Positions 35,001 to 42,790 of a DNA stretch of 64,000 nt are shown piece after piece (positions within the stretch are counted from its first letter, which is position 1; each line of letters opens with the position of its first letter). This DNA is from Kribbella caucasensis (GTDB taxonomy: Bacteria > Actinomycetota > Actinomycetes > Propionibacteriales > Kribbellaceae): positions 186,001 to 250,000 of the forward strand of contig NZ_SNWQ01000008.1 in NCBI RefSeq assembly GCF_004361855.1, read 5' to 3'. The notes beneath the pieces are model-generated. The model searched no databases and was not told the origin of the DNA. It saw nothing but the letters and a program-made list of their open reading frames with translations. Both the position numbers and the translations under genes were made by a program.

Positions 35001-35075
35001 TCGGGCTGGGGAGATTTGAACTCCCGCTCTCGTGTCCCCCAGACACGCGCCTTAACCAAGCTAGGCCACAGCCCG
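35001..35075 (-). tRNA. tRNA-Pro (anticodon GGG)
   Basis: Read on the minus strand the sequence folds as a tRNA. The acceptor stem is CGGGCTG/CAGCCCG with discriminator A, the D loop contains CTTGGTTAAGG, the anticodon stem CGTGT/ACACG encloses loop CTGGGGG (anticodon GGG), and the T arm is GGGAG-TTCAAAT-CTCCC. There is no encoded CCA. The anticodon reads proline codons CCC/CCU. Confidence 0.96.
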
Positions 35076-35143
35076 GAGCTCGCCCCGAAGAGGCGAACGC
35101 GTAAACCTTACCTCATCCGAGAGAGTGCGCCGACCGGGGTCCG

Positions 35144-36523
35144 TCAGCGTTTCTGCTTCTTCTGGCGGGCTCGGATCTGGACGTGGACAGGGCTGCCGAC
35201 GAAGCCGAAGTCCTCCCGCAACCTCCGCTCGATGAAGCGCTGGTACGACGACTCGATCTGCCCGGAGGTGAAGAGCGCGAACATCGGCGGCATCGTCGTC
35301 GCCTGGGTACCGAACAGGATCTTCGGCTGTTTGCCGGACCGGACCGGGTGCGGATGTGCCGCGACCAGCCGGCCGAGGAACGCGTTCAGCTGGCCGGTCG
35401 GGACCCGGGTCTGCCAGCCGTCCAGGGCCGCCTCGATCGCCGGTACCAGCTTCTCCATGTGCCGCCCGGTCAGCGCGCTGATGTTCACCCGCGGCGCCCA
35501 GCGGAACTGCACCAGGTCCCGGTCGATCTCGCGTTCCAGGTAGTACCGCCGGTCCTCGTCGACCAGGTCCCACTTGTTGTACGCGATCACCAGCGCCTTG
35601 CCGGCCTCCTCGACCGCGTTCATGATCCGCAGGTCCTGCTCGGTCATCGTCTCCGAGGCGTCGATCACCACCACGACGACCTCGGCCCGCTCGATCGCGG
35701 CGTTCGTCCGCAGTGAGGCGTAGTACTCATGACCGGTCGCGTTCTTCACCTTGCGCCGGATCCCGGCGGTGTCGATGAACCGCCACTCCTTGCCGGCCAG
35801 CGTGATCAGTTCGTCGACCGGGTCGACCGTCGTCCCGGCGACGTCGCTGACGACGACCCGGTCCTCCTTGGCGACCTTGTTCAGCAGCGACGACTTGCCC
35901 ACGTTCGGCTTGCCGACGATCGCGACGCGGCGCGGCCCGCCGGTCTCGGCGTCGCGCTCAGCCGGTGCCTCGGGCAACGCGGCCAGGATCGCGTCGAGCA
36001 TGTCGCCGGTACCGCGGCCGTGCATCGCCGAGATCGGGAACGGCTCCCCGATGCCCAGGCTCCACAGGTTCATCGCCTCGGACTCGATCCGCTGGTCGTC
36101 GACCTTGTTGGCCGCCAGCACGACCGGTTTGCCCGACTTGCGCAACACCCGTACGACGGCCTCGTCGGCGTCCGTGATCCCGACGGTCGCGTCCACCACG
36201 AACAGCACGGCGTCGGCCGCGTTGATCGCCACCTCGGCCTGGGCGGCGACAAGTGCGGCCATCCCGACCGCATCCGGGTCCCAGCCACCGGTGTCGACCA
36301 CCGTGAAGGACCGGCCCGCCCAGTTGGCGTCGTACGAGACGCGGTCCCGGGTGACCCCGGGGGTGTCCTCGACGACGGCCTCGCGGCGGCCGATGATGCG
36401 GTTCACCAGCGTCGACTTGCCGACGTTGGGCCGTCCGACGATCGCCAGCACCGGCAGCGGCCCGGTGTCGTCACGGTCGTGGGTCGGCTCGGCATAGCCG
36501 TAGCCGGTGGGCAGGTCACTCAT
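35144..36523 (-). CDS. der: Ribosome-assembly GTPase Der (EngA)
   Basis: Der is a double-GTPase needed for 50S subunit maturation. The 459-residue protein (start ATG 36523, MSDLPTGYGY) has two G domains with P-loops GRPNVGKST and GKPNVGKSS, and NKxD motifs (NKVD, NKWD). A C-terminal KH-like domain ends in RARQKKQKR. It overlaps plsC by 8 bases at the end of an operon with plsC, cmk, tyrA and aroH. Extended upstream frames are shadows of plsC. Confidence 0.96.
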   Translation of the reverse strand: MSDLPTGYGYAEPTHDRDDTGPLPVLAIVGRPNVGKSTLVNRIIGRREAVVEDTPGVTRDRVSYDANWAGRSFTVVDTGGWDPDAVGMAALVAAQAEVAINAADAVLFVVDATVGITDADEAVVRVLRKSGKPVVLAANKVDDQRIESEAMNLWSLGIGEPFPISAMHGRGTGDMLDAILAALPEAPAERDAETGGPRRVAIVGKPNVGKSSLLNKVAKEDRVVVSDVAGTTVDPVDELITLAGKEWRFIDTAGIRRKVKNATGHEYYASLRTNAAIERAEVVVVVIDASETMTEQDLRIMNAVEEAGKALVIAYNKWDLVDEDRRYYLEREIDRDLVQFRWAPRVNISALTGRHMEKLVPAIEAALDGWQTRVPTGQLNAFLGRLVAAHPHPVRSGKQPKILFGTQATTMPPMFALFTSGQIESSYQRFIERRLREDFGFVGSPVHVQIRARQKKQKR

Positions 36524-37244
36524 CAGGATCCTTCTCGTCTGGCGCGCCCGGGAGCGGGTGGCCGGTGGCTTCGACGGCCGTCCGGACATGCGCCCGCAGC
36601 ACCTCGCCGATCTGGTCGGCAATCGCCCGTACGTCGGAGTGCCGCCTCGGAAAGGGTACGCGATCCACCGTGAAGGGTTCGCCATACACCACGTCCACGC
36701 GGCTCCCCTTCGGCGGGTAAGCCTCCACATGACCGCCTGGCTGCCTGGTTCCGAGCAGCGCGACCGGCAGGATCGGCGCACCCGTCACAGCCGCGAGGTA
36801 ACCGACTCCGGAGCGTATCCGGCTGAAGTCGCCCGCGCCCCGGGTGCCTTCGGGGTAGACGCTCAGCACGCGGTTGTCCCGTAGTACTTGGATGGCCTGC
36901 CGGACCGCGCGGACGTCGTACGTCGAGCGGTCGACCGCGATCTGCCCGATCCGGTGCAGGAACCTCCCCTGCAGTCCGTGGAAGGCCTCGATCTTGCCCA
37001 GCTGATGCAGCATCCGCGGGGCGATCGCGCCGAGCAACGGGCCGTCGAGCAGACCGAGGTGGTTCGGGGCCAGCAGCACCGGACCGGTCTTGGGGAACAG
37101 GTGCTCCTGGTGCACGTTCAGCCCGTAGCGACGGTGGAAGTACAGGCGGGCCGCTCGACGTACTGGCAACGCGAGCCGGTACGGCAGCGGCGGCAGATCG
37201 TCGGTCCGGGGCAGCTCCTTGTGCCCGGTCACTTCAGCTGTCAT
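36516..37244 (-). CDS. plsC: 1-acyl-sn-glycerol-3-phosphate acyltransferase family protein
   Basis: A 242-residue PlsC-type acyltransferase acting at the membrane in phospholipid synthesis. The catalytic NHLGLLDGPLLG motif (HX4D) and the EGTRGAGDF substrate-binding motif are clear. The ATG at 37244 overlaps the cmk stop by 4 bases. The cmk-plsC-der order is common in actinobacteria. Acyl acceptor specificity is not visible. Confidence 0.9.
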   Translation of the reverse strand: MTAEVTGHKELPRTDDLPPLPYRLALPVRRAARLYFHRRYGLNVHQEHLFPKTGPVLLAPNHLGLLDGPLLGAIAPRMLHQLGKIEAFHGLQGRFLHRIGQIAVDRSTYDVRAVRQAIQVLRDNRVLSVYPEGTRGAGDFSRIRSGVGYLAAVTGAPILPVALLGTRQPGGHVEAYPPKGSRVDVVYGEPFTVDRVPFPRRHSDVRAIADQIGEVLRAHVRTAVEATGHPLPGAPDEKDPDE

Positions 37245-37927
37245 GACTCCCGGTCGCGCGGCGCGGCCTCTGCCTCCTTCGCCAGCCGGCAGATCACGTC
37301 GATGACCTCCTCGAGGGACAGGTGGGTGGAATCAATCGTCACGGCGCCATCGGAGGCCACCTGGAACTGCGACACAGTGGCGTCATCGGCGTCCCGGCGG
37401 ACGATCTGGTCGCGCAACTGCTCGGCGGTCACAGCACCCTCGGCCAGCTCGGCCTTGCGGCGGGCCAGCCGGGCGTCGGTGTCGGCTGTGAGCAGCACCT
37501 TCAGCTCGGCGTCCGTGGCCACCACGGTCGCGATGTCGCGGCCCTCGACCACGATCCCGCCGGTCGGCTGGGCGTCGTCGATGATCGCGCGCTGCCGGCT
37601 GATCAGCTCCTTGCGGACGTCCAGGTTGGTGGCGATCTTGCTGACGCTCGCGCTGATCCGCGGGTCCCTGATCGCCTCGGTGACGTCGATGCCGTCGGCG
37701 GTGAAGTGGGCGTGCTGCGCGTCGGTGCTGATCCCCAGCTCGACCGCGCGGGCCCGCTCGGCGACCACCTCGGTGTCGTCCAGGTCCAGATTGTGCTCGA
37801 GCGCGGACCAGGTGACTGCCCGGTACATCGCGCCGGTGTCGAGGTACCGCAGCCCCAGTCTGGTGGCGACCCCCCGGGCCGTGCTCGATTTGCCGGAACC
37901 GCTCGGGCCGTCAACAGCGATGATCAT
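37241..37927 (-). CDS. cmk: Cytidylate kinase
   Basis: Cmk phosphorylates CMP/dCMP. The 228-residue protein has the P-loop IAVDGPSGSGKSSTARG, an NMP-binding region (GLRYLDTGAMYRAVTW), and the VVEGRDIATVVATDAELK segment that is typical of the enzyme. I chose ATG 37927 (10 bases after the tyrA stop); the upstream GTG at 37960 would overlap tyrA by 23 bases. It is in the aroH-tyrA-cmk-plsC-der operon. Confidence 0.95.
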   Translation of the reverse strand: MIIAVDGPSGSGKSSTARGVATRLGLRYLDTGAMYRAVTWSALEHNLDLDDTEVVAERARAVELGISTDAQHAHFTADGIDVTEAIRDPRISASVSKIATNLDVRKELISRQRAIIDDAQPTGGIVVEGRDIATVVATDAELKVLLTADTDARLARRKAELAEGAVTAEQLRDQIVRRDADDATVSQFQVASDGAVTIDSTHLSLEEVIDVICRLAKEAEAAPRDRES

Positions 37928-37937
37928 GAGCGGAAGG

Positions 37938-39002
37938 TTACCGGTGGACGGACCAGCCACGCTCGGTCAGGACCTCCACCAGCTGATCCACCGAGCCCGG
38001 TTTGACCGCGAGCTCGACCTCACCGACCGGGCGGCCGGGGCTGTGGTCGATCCGCAGGTCCTCGACGTTCGCCCCGGACGCGGCCGCGTCGGCGAACAGC
38101 CGGGCCAGCTGACCCGGGCGGTCGGGGATCGTGACGAGCACGGTGACGAGGTCGATGTGCGGCGTACCGTGCTTGCCCGGTACCCGCACCGCCCCCGACA
38201 CCCCGCGATGTAGTACGGCGGTGACCTCTTCCGCCGCCTCTTCTTTGCTCAGGGCAACCAACAACCGGTCGAGCTCGTCCCGGATCTGCTCCAGCAATCC
38301 GCTCAGCGCCGGGGAGTTGGCGGAGACGATCTGGGTCCACAGCCCTGGGTCGCTGGCCGCGATCCTGGTCACATCACGGACTCCTTGGCCGGACAGTTCC
38401 AGGTGCGCGGACGGTGCGTCCACAAGGGTGCCGGCGGCAAGGGACGACATCAGTTGCGGCAGGTGCGAGACCCGGGCGACGGCCAGGTCGTGGTCCTCGA
38501 CCGACATCTCGACCGTACGAGCGCCGCATGCCTCCGCGAGTCGGCGTACCAGCTGGACGCCCTCTGGATCGCTGGTCGCGTGCGGCGTGATCGCCCAAGT
38601 CGCGCCGTCGAAGAGATCCGCCCGGCCCGCGAGAGGACCGTTCCGCTCGGAGCCGGCCATCGGGTGGCTGCCGACGTACCGCGTCAGGTCGTCGGTGATC
38701 GCCTTTGCGTCGGTGAGCGGCTTGCCCTTCACGCTGGCCGCGTCGGTGACGATCGCGTCGGTCTGCCGTAGCTGCTGGGCGATCACCTCGCCGACGTGAT
38801 CAGGCGGTACGGCGACGACCACCAGCTGTGGCTCGATCTGAACGGATCGGGCACCGGCCCCGATGCGCTCGGCCATCAGGGCGTTCTCCGGGTCGGCGTC
38901 CACCAGCTCGACGACCACGCCGAGCCGGCCCAGGGCGAGACCGATCGACGTCCCGATCAGGCCGGTACCGACGATCCGGACCGGTCCGCGCAGCTCGGTC
39001 AC
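37938..39002 (-). CDS. tyrA: Prephenate dehydrogenase with C-terminal ACT domain
   Basis: A 354-residue enzyme of tyrosine biosynthesis that converts prephenate to 4-hydroxyphenylpyruvate using NAD(P). The Rossmann motif VGTGLIGTSIGLALG opens the protein; the substrate region includes GSHPMAGSERNG. A C-terminal ACT domain (about 275-354, DLVTVLVTIPDRPGQLARLF) suggests amino-acid feedback. GTG at 39002 overlaps the aroH stop by 4 bases (GTGA), giving translational coupling to chorismate mutase, the preceding pathway step. Confidence 0.94.
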   Translation of the reverse strand: MTELRGPVRIVGTGLIGTSIGLALGRLGVVVELVDADPENALMAERIGAGARSVQIEPQLVVVAVPPDHVGEVIAQQLRQTDAIVTDAASVKGKPLTDAKAITDDLTRYVGSHPMAGSERNGPLAGRADLFDGATWAITPHATSDPEGVQLVRRLAEACGARTVEMSVEDHDLAVARVSHLPQLMSSLAAGTLVDAPSAHLELSGQGVRDVTRIAASDPGLWTQIVSANSPALSGLLEQIRDELDRLLVALSKEEAAEEVTAVLHRGVSGAVRVPGKHGTPHIDLVTVLVTIPDRPGQLARLFADAAASGANVEDLRIDHSPGRPVGEVELAVKPGSVDQLVEVLTERGWSVHR

Positions 39003-39367
39003 TGGGCACCGGTCAGGTCGGGGCGCAGCGCGACGGCACCGTGCAGGTAGACGTGCTGGACCTTGTCCCGCGACCGCGGTGTGTCGGCGTGCAGCATCAT
39101 CCGGACCACCCGCGGCAGCGCGTGCGGTACGTCGATCTCCTGCATGCACATCAGCGGTACGTCGGTCAGCCCGATCTGCCGGCCCGCGACCGCGGGGAAC
39201 TCGGAGTGCAGGTCAGGCGTGACCGTGAACAGGATGCTGATCAGGTCGTCGGACTCGAGGTCGTTCGCCTCCAGCACCGCCCGGACCAGCTCGGCGGTGC
39301 GCTCGAGCAGGTGCTCGCGCTCGTCCGCCTCCAGCTGGGTGGCACCCCGGATCGCCCGTACCGCCAC
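38999..39367 (-). CDS. aroH: AroH-type chorismate mutase
   Basis: A 122-residue monofunctional chorismate mutase of the AroH fold, converting chorismate to prephenate. Family blocks are VRAIRGATQLEADEREHLLE at the N-terminus, ISILFTVTPDLHSEFPAVAG, LMCMQEIDVPHALPRVVRMM, and VQHVYLHGAVALRPD near the C-terminus. It is the first gene of the operon that supplies prephenate to TyrA. Start ATG or GTG at 39367. Confidence 0.94.
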   Translation of the reverse strand: MAVRAIRGATQLEADEREHLLERTAELVRAVLEANDLESDDLISILFTVTPDLHSEFPAVAGRQIGLTDVPLMCMQEIDVPHALPRVVRMMLHADTPRSRDKVQHVYLHGAVALRPDLTGAQ

Positions 39368-39862
39368 TTGCCCTGCCTCCTAGTTCGCACCGCCCACACC
39401 CGCGTCCGAGTGCTGGTTACCTGTCTCAACACTAGGTCAAGGGGTCTCGACCATGCGCAGCCGTCTCGCATGGTGCCCGCCCGAACGCACGCCACCGCGC
39501 CTCCTCCCCCACCAGACGTATGGCGCGCCCCGTGCCCACGACCTTGAGCACGCACCAGGCACCCGCGACGCCCGTGCACAACCACGTGGTGCCCAAGGTC
39601 GCGGGCCGCCACCAACACCCCACCTTGAGCACGCACCAGGCACCCGCGACGCCCGTGGACAACCACGTGGTGCCCAAGGTCGCGGGCCACGCCACCAACA
39701 CCCCACCTTGAGCACCCACCAGGCACCCGCGACGCCCGTGCACAACCACGTGGTGCCCAAAGTCACGGGCCGCACCACCAACACCCCACCTTGAGCACCC
39801 ACCAGCCGCCTTGGAGGCTCGGACACGACCGGCCGGTGCCCAAAGCCGCGGGGCGGTCTCGC
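39368..39862. repeat. Tandem repeat array of about 81-83 bases (3.4 copies)
   Basis: This gene-free gap holds near-identical tandem copies beginning ACCTTGAGCAC at 39541, 39622, 39705 and (partial) 39788, so the period is 81-83 bases. Each full unit contains CACCAGGCACCCGCGACGCC and a perfect CCACGTGG palindrome. Copies differ at only a few positions. Long ORFs that span it read through repeats in shadow frames and lack coding character. The first 170 bases of the gap (39368-39540) hold nothing evident. Confidence 0.9.
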
Positions 39863-40756
39863 CTACCGGCGGGCGGCCGTCTGGGCCTCGGCGGCGTCCA
39901 CCGTCTGCTCCAGGAGGAGGGCGATCGTCATCGGGCCGACGCCGCCCGGGACAGGGGTCACCAGGCTGGCGACCTGGGCCGCTTCCTCGAAGTGCACGTC
40001 GCCGACGTTGCCCTCGTTGTACCCGGCGTCGACGACGACCGCGCCCGGCTTGAGCCAGCTGCCGCGGACGAAGTTCGGCTTGCCCACCGCGGCGACTACG
40101 ATGTCGGCCTGCCGGACGAGCTCGGCCAGGTCCTTGGTCCGCGAGTGGGTGTAGGTGACCGTCGCATTCGATGCCAGCAGCAACATCCCGGCCGGCTTGC
40201 CGAGAATCGGGCTGCGGCCGATCACGACCGTGTGCGCGCCGGCCAGCGGTACGTCGTACGCCTCCAGCAACCGAAGGATCCCGCCCGGCGTACACGACCT
40301 GAACCCGGGCTCCCCGAACGCCATCGCGGCGAACGAATGCATCGTCACCCCGTCGACGTCCTTGCCCGGCGCGATCGCCTCGAACGCGGCCCGCTCGTCG
40401 ATCTGCGCCGGCACCGGGTGCTGCAGGAGGATCCCGTGCACCTCCGGGTCCTCGGACAGCTTGGTCAGCTCGGCGACGAGTTCCTCGGTCGTAGTCTCGG
40501 CCGGCAGCACGATGCTCCGCGAACCGATACCGGCCTTCTTGCTCCGGTTCTGCTTCATCCGCACGTACGTCGCCGACGCGGGATCGTCACCGACCAGCAC
40601 GGTCGCGAGACACGGCTGCACCCCGGTCGTCTCCTGCAGAACCTTCGCGCGGGCAGCGGCCCGCTCCACCATCGCAGCGGCCAGGTCGGTGCCGATCATC
40701 AGGCGGGCAGTCGTTTCGCGGGCGATCGTCTCGCGGGCAGCGGTTTCAGTGGTCAT
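39863..40756 (-). CDS. folD: Bifunctional methylene-THF dehydrogenase/cyclohydrolase FolD
   Basis: FolD interconverts 5,10-methylene-THF and 10-formyl-THF, supplying one-carbon units. The 297-residue protein shows YVRMKQNRSKKAGIGS (substrate/catalytic lysine region), the PGKDVDG block, GRSPILGKPAG (NADP-binding), and PVPGGVGPMTIALLL near the end. The start is ATG 40756. A ZTP riboswitch precedes it, consistent with one-carbon control. The N-terminus has an Ala/Thr/Glu-rich extension (about 18 residues) that is longer than usual. Confidence 0.95.
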   Translation of the reverse strand: MTTETAARETIARETTARLMIGTDLAAAMVERAAARAKVLQETTGVQPCLATVLVGDDPASATYVRMKQNRSKKAGIGSRSIVLPAETTTEELVAELTKLSEDPEVHGILLQHPVPAQIDERAAFEAIAPGKDVDGVTMHSFAAMAFGEPGFRSCTPGGILRLLEAYDVPLAGAHTVVIGRSPILGKPAGMLLLASNATVTYTHSRTKDLAELVRQADIVVAAVGKPNFVRGSWLKPGAVVVDAGYNEGNVGDVHFEEAAQVASLVTPVPGGVGPMTIALLLEQTVDAAEAQTAARR

Positions 40757-40789
40757 GCGGCGCGCTCCTTCGGGCGTCGACGAAAGGTC

Positions 40790-40892
40790 GGTTGCCCAGG
40801 CGCGCGGCTCCAGCCGGAAGATCCCGGCAGGCCGTTCCCCGGTGGTACACCACCTGAACGCCAGTAGCGGCCCACCCCGAAGTCTACCGTCC
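40790..40892 (-). promoter_or_regulatory. ZTP (pfl) riboswitch upstream of folD
   Basis: Minus-strand leader of folD carries the two conserved halves of the ZTP/ZMP-sensing pfl motif. The first is a TACTGGCG block (about 40857-40866) followed by a hairpin and CCACCGGGGAAC (about 40833-40844). The second is GCGCCTGGGCA (about 40793-40803). Published pfl RNAs sit upstream of folD, purH and glyA and sense purine/one-carbon stress. The exact boundaries and switching mechanism were not modelled. Confidence 0.8.
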
Positions 40893-40913
40893 CGCGCTCA
40901 CCCAGCTGCCGGG

Positions 40914-41112
40914 TAGACGATCACCCACCAGCCCGTCGCCGACCACCCACCAGCCCGGTCGACGATCCCCCACCGCCCCCGGTCGACGATCACCCACATG
41001 CCCGGTCGACGACCACCCACCGACCCGCTCGACGACCACCCACCAGCCCGGCCGACGACCACCCACCAGCCCGGCCGACGATCGCCCACTGGCCCCGCTC
41101 GACGATCGCCCG
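40914..41112. repeat. 23-base tandem repeat array
   Basis: About 8.6 imperfect copies of a 23-base unit, for example TCGACGACCACCCACCAGCC then CGG, lie head to tail between the folD riboswitch and the inverted repeat at 41113. The units vary at 2-6 positions and there are no spacers. Long ORFs over it are repeat artefacts. Confidence 0.9.
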
Positions 41113-41201
41113 AATTTGATGGGTTGACCTCCGAGGTTGGGGGTTGCCCACCGAGATTTTGATGGGGCAACCCCCAACATGAAGGGTCAACCCCCGAAAT
41201 T
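41113..41201. terminator. Nested inverted repeat downstream of the proteasome/NUDIX genes
   Basis: Inner perfect 14-base-pair arms at 41136-41149 (GTTGGGGGTTGCCC) and 41165-41178 enclose a 15-base loop. Outer arms at 41113-41129 and 41185-41201 match at 14 of 17 bases. Position, about 50 bases after the NUDIX stop on the minus strand, suits a transcription terminator, but the size and nesting are unusual. Confidence 0.65.
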
Positions 41202-41253
41202 CCGCGATGGCGATGGCGATGGTGGGAGGTGGGGGTGAGTGAAGCGGGCCCGG

Positions 41254-41877
41254 TCAGAGGAGGGCGGCGTGGTCGAGGGCGACGTACGCCGCGTCCACGC
41301 CGGTCATCGCTCCAGGCGTCCGCAACTCGGCGCGGAACTCGTCCACCGTCAACTCCACCGGGACGCAGTCCTCGAACTCGTCCAGCGACTGTTTCCCATC
41401 CGGCCGGCATCCGCGCGCGATGGCGACGAACTTCCGGTAGATCGACGACGCACCCTGCCAATGCCAGCCGACCACCTCGATCGACTCGCAGGTGTACCCC
41501 GTCTCCTCCTCCAGCTCCCGCCGTCCGGCCGCGCCCGGTTCCTCACGAGGGTCGATCAGACCACCCGGCAGATTGGTGACGACACCATCCGGCCCTGCCC
41601 GGAACAGCCGGACAGTGACGATCCGCCCCTCGGCCGTCAGCGGCAACACCGTGATGCCCGAGTCGATCCCGGCCGCCAGCCGCGGGCCGAACACGTCCCA
41701 GTCGGCTTCCCGCCCATCGGGCAACCGGTACAGACGGCGCCTGACGGTCAGAAATCCGTCGTACCCGGGCTCGTCTGCCAGCAACACCCACGGCTCCGGA
41801 TCGGCAAGTCGGTCAACAACACCGTCCGCCGCGGGAGCTGATCCGGCGGCGGACGGTGGGGTGTTGTCAGGCGTCAC
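41254..41877 (-). CDS. NUDIX hydrolase next to the proteasome genes
   Basis: A 207-residue NUDIX-fold hydrolase. The Nudix box begins GGLIDPREEPGAAGRRELEE and continues to ETGY, fitting GX5EX7REUXEEXGU. The N-terminal part has DGFLTVRRRLYRLPDGREAD, a strand-rich domain typical of ADP-ribose pyrophosphatase-like members. The ATG overlaps the prcA stop by 4 bases, so it is coupled to the proteasome genes. Substrate is not known. Confidence 0.88.
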   Translation of the reverse strand: MTPDNTPPSAAGSAPAADGVVDRLADPEPWVLLADEPGYDGFLTVRRRLYRLPDGREADWDVFGPRLAAGIDSGITVLPLTAEGRIVTVRLFRAGPDGVVTNLPGGLIDPREEPGAAGRRELEEETGYTCESIEVVGWHWQGASSIYRKFVAIARGCRPDGKQSLDEFEDCVPVELTVDEFRAELRTPGAMTGVDAAYVALDHAALL

Positions 41878-42761
41878 AGCGGACGGTCGTCCTCCGGGTC
41901 TTCCGGCGGAGCAACCGGTACGTCGTCCTCGGGCGGCGCGACGGGTGCGTCGTCCGCCGATCCCTCGTCGGACGGGGCAGCATCCGTGCTCTCGTACGAA
42001 CCGCCGTCGACGGGCTCCGAGGGCTCGGCGTGGACGGCCGGCTCGGCAGGCGTCGTGTCCGGCCGGGACTCGGACAGTATCCGGGCCAGCGTCTCCTCCG
42101 AGATCCGCTTGAACTTGCGGACCTGAGTCCGGGTCCGGTCCAGCACGGCGACCTCGATCTGGTCCGGGGTCAGCTGGCGCACCTCGTTGGAGTCGTGGCC
42201 GAGCGCGTCCACCGCCAGCCGGAGGGCGCCCGCGAGCGAGATGCCCTCCTGGTAGTGCTCGCCCACGTAGTCGGACACCTGCTCGGCCGGGCCACCCATC
42301 ACGGCGTACCCCTGGACATCGGCGATCGAGCCGTCGTAGGTGAGCCGGTAGATCTGGTCCTCGGCCGTGCTGGCGCCAACCTCGGCGACCAGGATCTCCA
42401 CCTCGAGCGGCTTCTCACCGCCGGAGGAGAAGATCGCGCCGAGGGTCTGCGCGTAGGCGTTGGCCAGCGCCCGGCCGGTGACGTCGCGGCGGTCGTAGGA
42501 GTACCCCCGCATGTCGGCCAGCCGGACCCCGGCGATCCGCAGATTCTCGAACTCGTTGTACCGGCCGACGGCGGCGAACGCCATCCGGTCGTAGATCTCG
42601 GCCACCTTGTGCAGCGCGGGCGACCGGTTCTCGGCGACGAACAGGATGCCGTCGGCGTACTGCAGCGCGATCGCGCTGCGGCCTTTGGCGATACCTTTCC
42701 GGGCGAAGTCGGCCCGGTCCCGCATCAGCTGTTCGGGCGAGACGTAGAACGGAACGCTCAT
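41874..42761 (-). CDS. prcA: 20S proteasome subunit alpha
   Basis: PrcA forms the outer rings of the bacterial 20S proteasome. The 295-residue protein starts MSVPFYVSPEQLMRDRADFA, with the alpha-subunit N-terminal extension, then RKGIAKGRSAIALQYADGIL. The N-terminal residue is not a nucleophilic threonine, as expected for an alpha subunit. A disordered acidic Pro/Asp/Ser-rich tail (about 235-295) ends the chain, whereas ARC would dock to the alpha ring. It is 29 bases downstream of prcB. Confidence 0.95.
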   Translation of the reverse strand: MSVPFYVSPEQLMRDRADFARKGIAKGRSAIALQYADGILFVAENRSPALHKVAEIYDRMAFAAVGRYNEFENLRIAGVRLADMRGYSYDRRDVTGRALANAYAQTLGAIFSSGGEKPLEVEILVAEVGASTAEDQIYRLTYDGSIADVQGYAVMGGPAEQVSDYVGEHYQEGISLAGALRLAVDALGHDSNEVRQLTPDQIEVAVLDRTRTQVRKFKRISEETLARILSESRPDTTPAEPAVHAEPSEPVDGGSYESTDAAPSDEGSADDAPVAPPEDDVPVAPPEDPEDDRPL

Positions 42762-42790
42762 CGATATCCTTCGGTCGACTCAGGGGACAT

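Noticed and set aside
34000..35075. Integrated element at tRNA-Pro
   Set aside because: No integrase, no second copy of the tRNA 3-prime end and no compositional break were found; only the endonuclease-like gene hints at mobility.
39432..40295. Minus-strand frame of 287 residues over the 82-base repeats
   Set aside because: It is a translation of the tandem repeats followed by a shadow of folD; the repeated peptide has no domain character and the unit length is not a constant multiple of three.
39541..41112. CRISPR arrays
   Set aside because: Both arrays are head-to-tail repeats without unique spacers and there are no cas genes nearby.
40884..41461. Minus-strand frames over the 23-base repeats
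   Set aside because: Repeat artefacts rich in Gly/Trp/Val/Arg; they overlap the NUDIX gene in a different frame.
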